A model generated the notes under the pieces. The model was not told where the DNA came from, did not search any database, and worked only from the letters and a program-made list of their open reading frames with translations. A DNA stretch of 64,000 nt from Fictibacillus nanhaiensis (GTDB lineage Bacteria; Bacillota; Bacilli; Bacillales; Fictibacillaceae): the NCBI RefSeq assembly GCF_023715445.1, contig NZ_JAMBOD010000004.1:223883-287882 (forward strand), in the 5' to 3' direction. The position numbers and the translations under genes were made by a program. The stretch's first letter is position 1. Every line of letters begins with the position of its first letter. Of this stretch, positions 8,296 to 16,099 are shown piece after piece.

Positions 8296-9558
8296 ATGAA
8301 GAATGTAAAAATTAGTTTAGCTTGGCAAATCCTGATTGGACTTGCATTCGGGATCCTGATCGGTGCTTTGTTTTATGGAAATGAAACAGTCCAAGGATAC
8401 TTGCAGCCTGTTGGAGATATTTTTATCCGCTTGATTAAAATGATTGTTATACCTATTGTAATTTCAAGTCTTATCGTTGGTGTAGCAAGTGTTGGTGATA
8501 TCAAGCAATTAGGACGCCTCGGCGGAAAAACCATTTTGTATTTTGAAATCATAACTACATTAGCGATCGTGATCGGTCTATTTATCGCAAACATCTTCCA
8601 GCCTGGAGCAGGCGTGGATATGAAATCATTGTCAAAAGGTGATATTTCAAGTTATATGGAAACGACCGAATCTGTGGAAAGCCATGGATTCGCCGACACG
8701 TTCTTAAATATCGTTCCGACGAATCTCTTTGAATCATTAGTTCAGGGAGATATGCTTGCAATCATTTTCTTCTCTGTATTATTCGGTTTAGGCATTGCAG
8801 CTATCGGTGAACGAGGCAAGCCTGTATTAGCGTTCTTTCAAGGCACGGCTGATGCGATGTTTTATATCACGAATCAGATCATGAAGCTGGCTCCATTTGG
8901 CGTATTCGCTCTAATTGGTGTAACAGTTTCAAAGTTCGGTGTAGAATCTTTAATTCCATTAAGCAAGCTTGTGCTGGTTGTTTATGGAGCGATGTTCTTC
9001 TTTGTTATTGCTGTATTAGGCGGAGTTGCAGCGATGGTTAAAGTAAACATCTTTACGTTAATCAAAATTTTAAAAGATGAACTGATCTTGGCTTATTCAA
9101 CAGCAAGTTCAGAAACCGTATTACCAAAATTGATGGAGAAAATGGAGAAATTCGGCTGTCCAAAAGCCATCACTTCATTTGTTATTCCAACTGGTTATTC
9201 GTTTAACCTGGATGGTTCTACTCTTTACCAAGCAATTGCAGCATTATTCATTGCTCAAATGTACGGCATTGAACTTTCGATTGCTGAACAAATTTCCCTA
9301 TTGCTTGTATTGATGGTAACTTCTAAAGGAATTGCAGGAGTTCCAGGGGTATCGTTCGTTGTACTTTTAGCAACTCTAGGTTCTGTTGGAATTCCGCTTG
9401 AAGGCTTAGCTTTCATAGCGGGTATTGACCGAATCCTAGACATGGCACGTACAGCAGTAAACGTAGTAGGTAACTCTCTCGCTGCTGTTGTGATGTCAAA
9501 ATGGGAAGGCAAATTTAATCCTATAAAAGCTCAGGAGTACCAAAGAGAAGTAAGCTAA
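8296..9558 (+). CDS. gltT: Na+/H+-coupled glutamate/aspartate (dicarboxylate) symporter, DAACS family
   Basis: 420 residues with the full transporter core. The first re-entrant hairpin has the serine-rich YSTASSETVLP, TM7 has FNLDGSTLY, and TM8 has GIDRILDMARTAVNVVGN with the residues that hold the substrate carboxylate and amino group. Length and order match Bacillus GltT/GltP and DctP relatives, which import glutamate, aspartate or C4-dicarboxylates. ATG at 8296 has AAGGTG upstream. Monocistronic with its own promoter and terminator. The choice between glutamate and dicarboxylate is not certain. Confidence 0.92.
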   Translation: MKNVKISLAWQILIGLAFGILIGALFYGNETVQGYLQPVGDIFIRLIKMIVIPIVISSLIVGVASVGDIKQLGRLGGKTILYFEIITTLAIVIGLFIANIFQPGAGVDMKSLSKGDISSYMETTESVESHGFADTFLNIVPTNLFESLVQGDMLAIIFFSVLFGLGIAAIGERGKPVLAFFQGTADAMFYITNQIMKLAPFGVFALIGVTVSKFGVESLIPLSKLVLVVYGAMFFFVIAVLGGVAAMVKVNIFTLIKILKDELILAYSTASSETVLPKLMEKMEKFGCPKAITSFVIPTGYSFNLDGSTLYQAIAALFIAQMYGIELSIAEQISLLLVLMVTSKGIAGVPGVSFVVLLATLGSVGIPLEGLAFIAGIDRILDMARTAVNVVGNSLAAVVMSKWEGKFNPIKAQEYQREVS

Positions 9559-9563
9559 ATGAT

Positions 9564-9602
9564 AAACCATGTCAGCAATGAATGCTGACACGGTTTTTTT
9601 TG
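9564..9602 (+). terminator. Terminator of the symporter gene
   Basis: Long stem with arms AACCATGTCAGCA and TGCTGACACGGTT (one mismatch) followed by eight Ts. Confidence 0.9.
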
Positions 9603-9670
9603 ATGTTTTCGTAAACTACTTTGTTAGAAGTGGTTGGTTGATTTCCGCTCCAGGATGCTCGCTTTCCGCG
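9602..9670 (-). repeat. Partial copy of the dispersed repeat seen complete at 20282-20452
   Basis: In reverse complement, 9637-9670 matches the right end of the 20.3-kb repeat (GTTGAT, then CCGCTCC, CAGGATGCTCGCTTTCCGCG). Similarity continues weakly outward to GATGTTTTCGTA. Only this end is present here. Confidence 0.7.
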
Positions 9671-9698
9671 TAACTCAAAAACGATCAGATTTTCCATT

Positions 9699-10025
9699 TT
9701 AAAAAGAATAATCCCTCTCAACTTTACAAATTCTTACTGAATAGTTTTTGTACCATTCCGTTTTGCCTTTTTCTTGCGCGATTTTGTGGGCTGAATTCTC
9801 TTTCCAGTTCTTTATGGCATCCATTGAATCCCAATAAGAAATGGTGATTCCAAGCTCTGAATCACGGGCACTCTCTATTCCTAAGAACCCTTTCTCTTGA
9901 GAAGCTAAATCAACCATTCTATTAGCCATTTTTTCGTAGCCTTTATCAATATCTGTTCGTTGTGAAGTGAAAATGACTGCGTAATAAGGCGGCTCATGTG
10001 TTTTCGCAAATTTACTCAATTCCAT
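9699..10025 (-). CDS. Antibiotic biosynthesis monooxygenase (ABM) domain protein
   Basis: About 108 residues with the ABM/HmoB-like ferredoxin fold: PPYYAVIFTSQR, then MANRMVDLASQEKGFLGIES, the ISYWDSMDAIKNWKENSAH block with its conserved Trp and His, and the KGKTEWYKNYSVRICKV tail. Relatives are heme-degrading or quinol monooxygenases. The frame opens at TTG 10034, but that overlaps GGAGG. ATG 10025 (spacing two) or TTG 10019 (spacing eight, giving MSKFAKTHEPP) are the realistic starts. A single-gene unit. Confidence 0.85.
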   Translation of the reverse strand: MELSKFAKTHEPPYYAVIFTSQRTDIDKGYEKMANRMVDLASQEKGFLGIESARDSELGITISYWDSMDAIKNWKENSAHKIAQEKGKTEWYKNYSVRICKVERDYSF

Positions 10026-10118
10026 TTCCTCCAAACACTGCTTAGCTTTTAAACCAATTTAATTTGAATACCTCTTATGAATAATGGCAAGAATATGGCT
10101 ACAAAGGAGAGATGAAGT

Positions 10119-10262
10119 ATGAAAACGAACGATTATAAAGCGGCTAACCTTTCGGAATATCTGGTTGATGAAATCCAATCGCTAGAAGAAAAGATCAGTC
10201 AGCAAGCTAACAAAAAAGTTGTGGTTATCGCTTATGAACAAGGCTCTGAGAATAACCTGTAA
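10119..10262 (+). CDS. Small protein of unknown function, 47 aa
   Basis: ATG at 10119 follows AAAGGAGA at good spacing. The frame gives MKTNDYKAANLSEYLVDEIQ and continues with EEKIS, VVVIAYEQGS and a stop at 10262, directly followed by a terminator. The sequence reads as one amphipathic helix and one beta strand, with no transmembrane stretch. Ribosome site, codon pattern and an immediate terminator support a real gene; no family is recognised. Confidence 0.65.
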   Translation: MKTNDYKAANLSEYLVDEIQSLEEKISQQANKKVVVIAYEQGSENNL

Positions 10263-10293
10263 AAGAGAAATAGACCCCTATTTTCTCTTTTTT
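10261..10293 (+). terminator. Terminator after the 47-aa gene
   Basis: AAAAGAGAAA pairs with TTTCTCTTTT across a 10-base loop and a T run follows. Confidence 0.8.
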
Positions 10294-10539
10294 ATTTGCT
10301 GTAAAGGTCATTCGTATGTATGATTCTTAGTTTCAGGATCCCCAAGTATTTATTTTTTTCTAAGAGGTTATTAATTCGATTCACTTCCTCCCTTCTCCTT
10401 TAACGTTTTATATGTTTGTTGGGTAATTATGTTAAATTTAGAGTAGGGGCGTTTGTATGGACTCAAGAATACATAGCGGCTTGGAACTATTGGAAGAATT
10501 CACTGACAGATCATCAGTGAAATCATGCGGAGGAACTCG

Positions 10540-11109
10540 ATGAATTATCAAGACGATGAGTTAATTATTCGGTCAATAACCGATGATGACTTACCAAAAC
10601 TATGGGAATTGATCTATAAAGAAGAATCGCCGGAATGGAAAAAGTGGGATGCTCCTTACTTTGAACATAAGCACGTTCCTTACGAAGAATTCTTAAGCAA
10701 TAAAAAGAAATACGTCGATCAAGACAGCCGCTGGGCAATTGAAGTAAATGGCATGGTTATCGGTATCGTAAGCTATTATTGGGAACACAAGCCATCTAAC
10801 TGGCTTGAGATGGGAATTGGCATCTATGATCCGAAATTTTGGAGTGGGGGATATGGCACAAGAGCCCTTCGTCTTTGGATCAGTCATTTATTTCACACCA
10901 TGCCATTGGTTCGTGTCGGTTATACCACCTGGTCAGGAAATGAACGAATGATTAAAGCCGGCGAAAAACTGGGGATGACAATGGAAGCAAGACTCAGAAA
11001 GTGCCGTTATTACAACGGGGAATACTATGACTCTATTCGAATGGGGCTGCTGCGGGAAGAGTGGGAATCCACGGTCGGCAAACCACAAAAAAAGATCACT
11101 CTATCGTGA
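10540..11109 (+). CDS. GNAT N-acetyltransferase, RimJ/RimL type
   Basis: About 189 residues from ATG 10540. The frame is open from 10525, but the GGAGG ribosome site lies inside that extension, so 10540 is preferred. Motifs are the acetyl-CoA loop FWSGGYGTRALRLW near residues 105-120 and the C-terminal EKLGMTMEARLRKCRYYNGEYYDS typical of RimJ/RimL-like enzymes. The acceptor is unknown. It is followed by a terminator shared with the convergent metQ. Confidence 0.87.
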   Translation: MNYQDDELIIRSITDDDLPKLWELIYKEESPEWKKWDAPYFEHKHVPYEEFLSNKKKYVDQDSRWAIEVNGMVIGIVSYYWEHKPSNWLEMGIGIYDPKFWSGGYGTRALRLWISHLFHTMPLVRVGYTTWSGNERMIKAGEKLGMTMEARLRKCRYYNGEYYDSIRMGLLREEWESTVGKPQKKITLS

Positions 11110-11118
11110 TCTTTTTTC
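11089..11118. terminator. Bidirectional terminator between GNAT gene and metQ
   Basis: AAAAAAGATCAC and GTGATCTTTTTT form a stem with A and T runs on both sides. It overlaps the last codons of the GNAT gene. Confidence 0.85.
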
Positions 11119-11134
11119 TATATTCTTCTTCAGA

Positions 11135-11953
11135 TTATTCTGTAACCGGGAGAACAGAGCCCTTGTACTCTTTCTCGATAAAATCAGTAATTTCTTTTGA
11201 ATGAAGCACCTCAAGAAGTGTTTTAATCGCTTTCTTATCTTTGTCACCTTCACGAACGGTAATAATGTTAGCAAACGGTGATTCAGGACCCTCTAAAGCA
11301 ATTGAATCTTCTTTTGGATTCAAATCTGCATCAATCGCATAGTTTGTGTTGATGACGATCGCATCCCCTTCATCGTGCTCATATGCTTTCGTTAAAAGAC
11401 CAGGGTCGATATCTGCTACAAACTCTATGTTTTTTGGGTTTTCCACAATGTCGCTTAATTGCGCTTCGTATCCTTTACCTTCTTTAAGTTTGATAAGTCC
11501 TTCTGCTTCAAAAATAGATAGGATACGGCCATGCTCTGCTACTGAATTGCTCAGAATTACTTTTGCACCATCCGGTAAGTCTTTTAATGATTTATGTCTC
11601 TTGGAATAGACGCCCATTGGCTCCAGGTGAACGGCTCCAGCGTTTTCAAATTTATATTTCGGGTTATCTTTCAGCTGCTGCGTCAAATATGGAATATGCT
11701 GAAAGTAGTTAGCGTCGATTTCTTTTTCATATAAGGATTTATTTGGCAAGATGTAATCTTGGAACTTTATAATCTCTAAATCAATGCCTTTTTCCTTCAA
11801 TAGTGGCTTCGCTTCTTCTAAAATCTCAGCATGCGGTACGTTTGATGCTCCGACTGTCAGTTTTTCTGTTTTTCCTTCCCCGCTTGTGGAGGAGCAAGCT
11901 GCCAACACAAATACAGCCAAACTCGTTAAAAGTACTTGAATAAATTTTCTCAT
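11135..11953 (-). CDS. metQ: Methionine ABC transporter substrate-binding lipoprotein MetQ
   Basis: 272 residues of the NlpA/MetQ family. A lipoprotein signal ends in LAAC (Cys20). The mature part has LTVGASNVPHAEILE, the long DANYFQHIPYL stretch and the C-terminal GSVLPV, all typical of the D/L-methionine binding protein that feeds MetN-MetP. No metN or metP is adjacent, so it is an orphan component served by a transporter elsewhere. It lies behind two S-box riboswitches, so expression should rise when SAM is scarce. Confidence 0.93.
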   Translation of the reverse strand: MRKFIQVLLTSLAVFVLAACSSTSGEGKTEKLTVGASNVPHAEILEEAKPLLKEKGIDLEIIKFQDYILPNKSLYEKEIDANYFQHIPYLTQQLKDNPKYKFENAGAVHLEPMGVYSKRHKSLKDLPDGAKVILSNSVAEHGRILSIFEAEGLIKLKEGKGYEAQLSDIVENPKNIEFVADIDPGLLTKAYEHDEGDAIVINTNYAIDADLNPKEDSIALEGPESPFANIITVREGDKDKKAIKTLLEVLHSKEITDFIEKEYKGSVLPVTE

Positions 11954-12065
11954 GATCTTAATCCCCTATCCCTTATTTTCTTTGTCTAATACGTTGAATC
12001 TTTTTGAAAAGTGCGTCCTCCTATACACGTTTTTTGACAGAAACTCCACAAGAGGCAGAATAAAA

Positions 12066-12100
12066 ATAACCCTCTGTCCACAAAGAGACAGAGGGTTTAA
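12066..12100 (-). terminator. Intrinsic terminator of the metQ-proximal SAM riboswitch
   Basis: AACCCTCTGTC and GACAGAGGGTT form a strong stem followed, on the minus strand, by ATTTTTATT. It is the expression platform of the riboswitch at 12116-12230. Confidence 0.9.
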
Positions 12101-12115
12101 GATAAATCCGTTATC

Positions 12116-12230
12116 CTCTCATCTCTCAGCTTTCACTGTTAGATTTAGCACCGTTTTCATACTGGCAATTCAGCATGAATGGTTGCCGGGCTTCATAGGG
12201 CTAATTCCCTCCACCTGCTCTTAATAAGAG
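12116..12230 (-). promoter_or_regulatory. SAM-I (S-box) riboswitch, metQ-proximal copy
   Basis: On the minus strand the P1 arms CTCTTAT and ATGAGAG enclose the canonical core: GGTGGAGGGA, the ATGAAGCCCGGCAACC segment and GGTGCTAAATCTAACAG. Binding of SAM favours the terminator at 12066-12100 and turns metQ off. The match to the class consensus is nearly complete. Confidence 0.95.
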
Positions 12231-12252
12231 TATTCCTATCAAATTAATTTGT

Positions 12253-12281
12253 ATTATTACAGGATTCACTTTTAATGTCAA
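12253..12281 (-). promoter_or_regulatory. Promoter between the two S-boxes
   Basis: Minus strand TTGACA (12276-12281), 17-base spacer, AATAAT (12253-12258) preceded by TG. It gives the proximal riboswitch its own transcription start. Confidence 0.7.
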
Positions 12282-12332
12282 TCATTTTTTTATACACTTT
12301 TATCTCAAAGGGCGCTGTTCCTCTAGAGGTGC

Positions 12333-12364
12333 AAAAAAACCGTGTTCATAAGAGAACACGGTTA
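12333..12364 (-). terminator. Intrinsic terminator of the distal SAM riboswitch
   Basis: AACCGTGTTC and GAACACGGTT form a stem followed by a run of Ts on the minus strand. Confidence 0.9.
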
Positions 12365-12385
12365 GCCATTTCAGATCCGTTCATC

Positions 12386-12498
12386 CTCTCATCTTTCAGC
12401 TTTCGCTGTTAGATTTAGCACCGTTCCGGAATAAATGATTACACCGATGGTTGCCGGGCTTCATTGGGCTAATTCCCTCCACCTGCTCTTCATAAGAG
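12386..12498 (-). promoter_or_regulatory. SAM-I (S-box) riboswitch, distal copy
   Basis: P1 arms CTCTTAT/ATGAGAG, then GGTGGAGGGA, ATGAAGCCCGGCAACC and GGTGCTAAATCTAACAG, nearly identical in the core to the proximal copy but different in the P3 loop. A terminator follows. No coding sequence lies between this module and the next promoter. Confidence 0.95.
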
Positions 12499-12517
12499 TG
12501 TTATTAAATTAAGGATA

Positions 12518-12547
12518 ATGATAGACGAACTGTCATAATGATGTCAA
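12518..12547 (-). promoter_or_regulatory. Promoter of the distal S-box module
   Basis: Minus strand TTGACA (12542-12547), 18-base spacer, TATCAT (12518-12523). Confidence 0.65.
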
Positions 12548-12614
12548 CCAAATATTCCGGACAATTCACTAGATTATTTTTTGTTAGTGTTTTTTTTATT
12601 TTCAAAATAATCAG

Positions 12615-12644
12615 TTGACAATTGATTTTTTGCTATGCTAAGAT
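12615..12644 (+). promoter_or_regulatory. Promoter of the thiolase operon
   Basis: Plus strand TTGACA (12615-12620), 18-base spacer, TAAGAT (12639-12644), about 30 bases upstream of the riboswitch at 12676. Confidence 0.55.
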
Positions 12645-12675
12645 TATCAACAATTTCAATCGAATAATTTATTTA

Positions 12676-12787
12676 CCTTATCAAGAGTCGGGGTAGGAAT
12701 CTGGTCCAATGATCCCGCGGCAACCACTTATTGTAAATCAATAAAAAGGTGCCCATTCCAGCAGGCTGACAAGTCTGAAAGATAAGG
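12676..12787 (+). promoter_or_regulatory. Variant SAM-I (S-box)-type riboswitch of the thiolase operon
   Basis: P1 is perfect: CCTTATC (12676-12682) with GATAAGG (12781-12787). Inside are CAAGAG, a P2 with CTGGTCC and CCGCGGCAACC, a P3 TTATTG/CAATAA, the joining segment AAGGTGCCCATTCCAGC and a short P4. This is the S-box order, but P2 differs from the usual GGTGGAGGGA...GGCCC and the J3/4 reads GGTGCCCATT instead of GGTGCTAAAT. Ligand SAM is inferred from the fold; a changed specificity is possible. Confidence 0.75.
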
Positions 12788-12802
12788 AAGAGATATGTAT
12801 GT

Positions 12803-12840
12803 TAAACCTCTTTCTTATTTTTTGGGAAAGAGGTTTTTTT
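12803..12840 (+). terminator. Expression-platform terminator of the variant S-box
   Basis: AACCTCTTTC and GAAAGAGGTT with a loop and a long T run, ending 27 bases before the thiolase start. Confidence 0.9.
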
Positions 12841-12866
12841 AATTGTATAAAAAGGAGACGAGTTAG

Positions 12867-14030
12867 ATGAGTGCAGTGATTTTAGATGGGGTGCGTACTC
12901 CCTTTGGTAAATGGAAAGGTTCATTATCCCCTTTTAACGGGACTGATTTAGGAACGATCGCATTAAAAGAGTTACAATCAAGAACTCCAGAGGCCAAAGA
13001 GGCAGATGGCGTGATTTTAGCGCAAGTGATCCAGGCTGGCCAGGGTCAGAACCCAGCTAGGAAAGTTGCCTCGAACGCAGGTGTTTCACTCAGTACACCC
13101 GCGATTACGTTAAACAACGTATGTCTCGCTGGAATCTCAACCGTTATTGACGCAGTTCGGCGGATTCACTTTAACGAAGGAGAGCTTTTTATTACCGGGG
13201 GCTTTGATTCGATGACAAACGCTCCACACCTTGCTCCCATCCGGCAAGAACTTTCATTTGGAGCGGTTGAATTTTACGATTCCTTAAATGATGGGCTACG
13301 GTGCTCAATTAATGAACAATCTATGGGTCTATTAAGTGACAACAAAAATACCGACCTTGGTATAACACGTGAACAGCAGGACGCATATGCTGTCCTTTCC
13401 CAGACCAGAGCGGAAGATGCCAGAAAGAAAGGCAGACTTCAAACCGAGATTATACCGGTCGATACCGGTAAATTTACTCTTGAGGAAGATGAAGGAATCC
13501 GCCCTAATTCTTCAGTAGACAAACTAGCAAAACTGCGTCCTGCTTTTCAAATAGACGGCACGCTTACAGCAGGAAACGCTTCACAGATGTCTGATGGTGC
13601 CAGTCTTGGGATCATAGCTTCAGAGGAGAAAGCACAAGAACTTAGAAAGACTCCACTTGCAAGGATTCTTGGCTGGAGCGAAATCGCAGGACCTGATACG
13701 AGTCTGCACCTAAAACCGGCACAAGCCATTAAAGATGTTCTTGCGAAAAACAGCTTAAGCATTGATGATATTGACTTATTTGAGATCAACGAAGCGTTCG
13801 CAAGTGTTGTTATCGCGAGCTGCAATGAACTGGGTATCAATTTTGACAAAGTGAACGTTAACGGTGGAGCGATCGCGATCGGTCATCCGCTTGGAGGAAC
13901 CGGATTCCGGCTAATTTTAACGTTAGCTCACGAACTGAAACGCCGTGGCGGCGGTAAAGGAATCGCTACACTCTGCGGTGGCGGTGGGCAAGGCACAGCT
14001 ATATTAATTGAAGTTCCTGAGAGGTGGTAA
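12867..14030 (+). CDS. Thiolase-family acetyl-CoA acyltransferase
   Basis: 387 residues, the standard thiolase length. The acylated nucleophile is Cys86 in NNVCLAG. The second catalytic block is GGAIAIGHPLGGTGFR with its His, and the third is ATLCGGGGQG with the proton-relay Cys. It joins or thiolytically cleaves 3-ketoacyl-CoA. ATG at 12867 follows AAAGGAG. First gene of an operon with a ligase (six-base gap), a small membrane protein, an SSS symporter and an acyl-CoA dehydrogenase, all behind the S-box-type riboswitch. The chain length of the substrate is unknown. Confidence 0.9.
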   Translation: MSAVILDGVRTPFGKWKGSLSPFNGTDLGTIALKELQSRTPEAKEADGVILAQVIQAGQGQNPARKVASNAGVSLSTPAITLNNVCLAGISTVIDAVRRIHFNEGELFITGGFDSMTNAPHLAPIRQELSFGAVEFYDSLNDGLRCSINEQSMGLLSDNKNTDLGITREQQDAYAVLSQTRAEDARKKGRLQTEIIPVDTGKFTLEEDEGIRPNSSVDKLAKLRPAFQIDGTLTAGNASQMSDGASLGIIASEEKAQELRKTPLARILGWSEIAGPDTSLHLKPAQAIKDVLAKNSLSIDDIDLFEINEAFASVVIASCNELGINFDKVNVNGGAIAIGHPLGGTGFRLILTLAHELKRRGGGKGIATLCGGGGQGTAILIEVPERW

Positions 14031-14036
14031 TTGAAG

Positions 14037-15989
14037 ATGAGCGCTGACATTACTGTGAAAACAAAACCACAACATTCATTTGAATGGTTCCCTACTGAAG
14101 AGCAGATCCAGAACGCAAACATGACTCATTTTATTGAAAAACATCAATTAAAAGATTCGGATGAGTTATATGAACGTTCCCTTCAAGATCCGACGTGGTT
14201 CTATGAGGCGATTCTTTCTGAGTTTGATTTTCGCTGGAACACTCCTTATGACCAATTGTTCGACAGCTCGAAAGGAGATGCCTGGACATCCTGGTTTAAC
14301 CAGGCACGAACCAACATTGTTGAGAACACGATTGATAAGCATATTGCGGAAGGAAATGGTAGCAAAGAAGCTTTCGTGATCGAAGAAGAGAACGGTCATA
14401 CAACTTCCATCACCTACTCCGAGCTCAATCAAAAAGTAAATGAACTTGCGGCTGGTCTGATTAAATTAGGCATTCAAAAAGGTGACCGGGTTGCCATCTA
14501 CCTTCCGTTGATCAAAGAGGTTCCTATAGCCTTTTATGCCTGCGCAAAAATCGGAGCTATCGTTATCCCTATTTTTTCAGGCTATGGAGAAGAAGCGGTG
14601 GCTGTCCGGCTTCAAGATCCAATAGCAAAAGCGATTATCACCGCGGATGGATTTAACAGACGCGGTAAAGTGATTGATCTGCTCTCTGTTGCCGAGCGTG
14701 CTGTTTCAAAGTCTCCTTCTGTAGAGCATGTCATTGTTATTAATCAAATTCATTCAGCTCCCCCGGTTCGGTCGGGACAGTACAAGAATTTTAAAGACGT
14801 TATCCAGCCAGGTCAATCGGCAGAGACGGTTCTCGTTGAAGCGAATGACCCTTTGTTGATCATCTACACGTCAGGTACAACCGGAAAACCAAAAGGAACA
14901 CTGCATTCACATACGAGCTATGCGCTAAAAAGTGCGATTGATATGTACTTCTGCTTTGATGTAAAAAAGAACGACCGGTTATTCTGGGTGACGGACTTCG
15001 GCTGGATGATGGGACCATGGATCTTACTCGGCTCCGGCATCCACGGAATCACACTCGTATTGTACGAAGGCAGTCCTGATTATCCAGAAACTAACCGCCT
15101 GTTGTCTCTCATTGAAAAACACCGGGTTTCCGTTTTCGGACTGGCCCCTACGGTTATTCGTTCCTTGATGACGCGTGATCTTCAGGTTTTTAAAAAGAAT
15201 GACCTCTCCTCTCTTCGTATTCTTGGTTCGACTGGAGAAGCCTGGAATCCTGAAGCCTGGCAGTGGTACTTGGAACATATCGGCGAGAATCGATGTCCGA
15301 TCATCAATTACTCTGGGGGCACCGAGATCTCAGGCGGTATCCTCGGCTGCTACCCCACGAAACCTCTTAAGCCTTGTGGTTTTCATGGACCAATACCTGG
15401 AATAAATGCTGCCATTCTGAATGAACAAGGCGATGACACAGATGGATCTATCGGAGAACTTGCTCTTCAACAGCCGTTTTTGGGAATGACCTATTCGTTT
15501 TGGGAAGATGATGAAAGATATCTTAAATCGTATTGGAGCAAATGGGACGGTGTATGGGCACATGGAGACCTTGCAGAAACGGATGAAGACGGGATCTGGT
15601 ACATCCTTGGACGTGCAGATGATACGTTAAAAATTGCCGGAAAACGCCTTGGCCCGAGCGAGATTGAAATCGCACTCTCCAGTCACAAAAAGGTAATCGA
15701 GAGTGCTGCCATCGGTGTCCCGCACACGATTAAAGGAGAAGCAGCCGTTGTGTTTGCGGTTTTACACGATGAAGTAAGTGAAGCTGAACTCGGAGAACAC
15801 CTTAGCCTCAAACTTGGAAAAGCACTAAAACCAGACAAAATCATCAGAATTTCTGCTCTGCCTAAAACACAAAGCGGAAAGATTGCCCGCCGATTGCTGA
15901 AGAACCGGTATTTAGGAAAGCCGCTTGGCGATATTTCTACTCTTCAGAATCCCGAGAGCCTTGAAGAAGTTACACCAATTATCAACTAA
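14037..15989 (+). CDS. AMP-forming acyl-CoA synthetase (acetyl-CoA synthetase-like)
   Basis: About 650 residues of the ANL superfamily. The P-loop YTSGTTGKPKGTLHS lies near residue 280, the A5 block NYSGGTE follows, then GRADDTLKIAGKRLGPSEIE and the C-terminal KTQSGKIARR with the catalytic Lys. It should activate a carboxylic acid to its CoA thioester with ATP. An N-terminal extension before the AMP-binding domain resembles acetyl/propionyl-CoA synthetases. The frame begins at TTG 14031, but ATG 14037 is better placed after GAGGTGG. It probably activates the acid imported by the SSS symporter downstream. Confidence 0.88.
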   Translation: MSADITVKTKPQHSFEWFPTEEQIQNANMTHFIEKHQLKDSDELYERSLQDPTWFYEAILSEFDFRWNTPYDQLFDSSKGDAWTSWFNQARTNIVENTIDKHIAEGNGSKEAFVIEEENGHTTSITYSELNQKVNELAAGLIKLGIQKGDRVAIYLPLIKEVPIAFYACAKIGAIVIPIFSGYGEEAVAVRLQDPIAKAIITADGFNRRGKVIDLLSVAERAVSKSPSVEHVIVINQIHSAPPVRSGQYKNFKDVIQPGQSAETVLVEANDPLLIIYTSGTTGKPKGTLHSHTSYALKSAIDMYFCFDVKKNDRLFWVTDFGWMMGPWILLGSGIHGITLVLYEGSPDYPETNRLLSLIEKHRVSVFGLAPTVIRSLMTRDLQVFKKNDLSSLRILGSTGEAWNPEAWQWYLEHIGENRCPIINYSGGTEISGGILGCYPTKPLKPCGFHGPIPGINAAILNEQGDDTDGSIGELALQQPFLGMTYSFWEDDERYLKSYWSKWDGVWAHGDLAETDEDGIWYILGRADDTLKIAGKRLGPSEIEIALSSHKKVIESAAIGVPHTIKGEAAVVFAVLHDEVSEAELGEHLSLKLGKALKPDKIIRISALPKTQSGKIARRLLKNRYLGKPLGDISTLQNPESLEEVTPIIN

Positions 15990-15997
15990 AGGAGACG

Positions 15998-16099
15998 ATG
16001 TCGATTATGATCACTACGTACTTTTTATTAATCGCAGTATGCTGGATCATCGGATTAACGATTGTTTATAAATATTATCCAAAAGGAGGCGGCGAGTAA
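15998..16099 (+). CDS. Tiny single-span symporter accessory protein, 33 aa
   Basis: ATG 15998 (or in-frame ATG 16007) follows AAAGGAG and the frame ends at TAA 16097-16099, which overlaps the symporter ATG by one base. The product is one hydrophobic helix (YFLLIAVCWIIGLTIVYKYY) followed by PKGGGE. Short proteins of this type precede many SSS symporters and are annotated as symporter small accessory proteins. Position, coupling and composition support a real gene; the function as a transporter subunit is inferred. Confidence 0.75.
   Translation: MSIMITTYFLLIAVCWIIGLTIVYKYYPKGGGE

Noticed and set aside
10456..10542. 28-codon frame before the second GNAT gene
   Set aside because: No good ribosome site and no sign of coding; it overlaps the GNAT leader.
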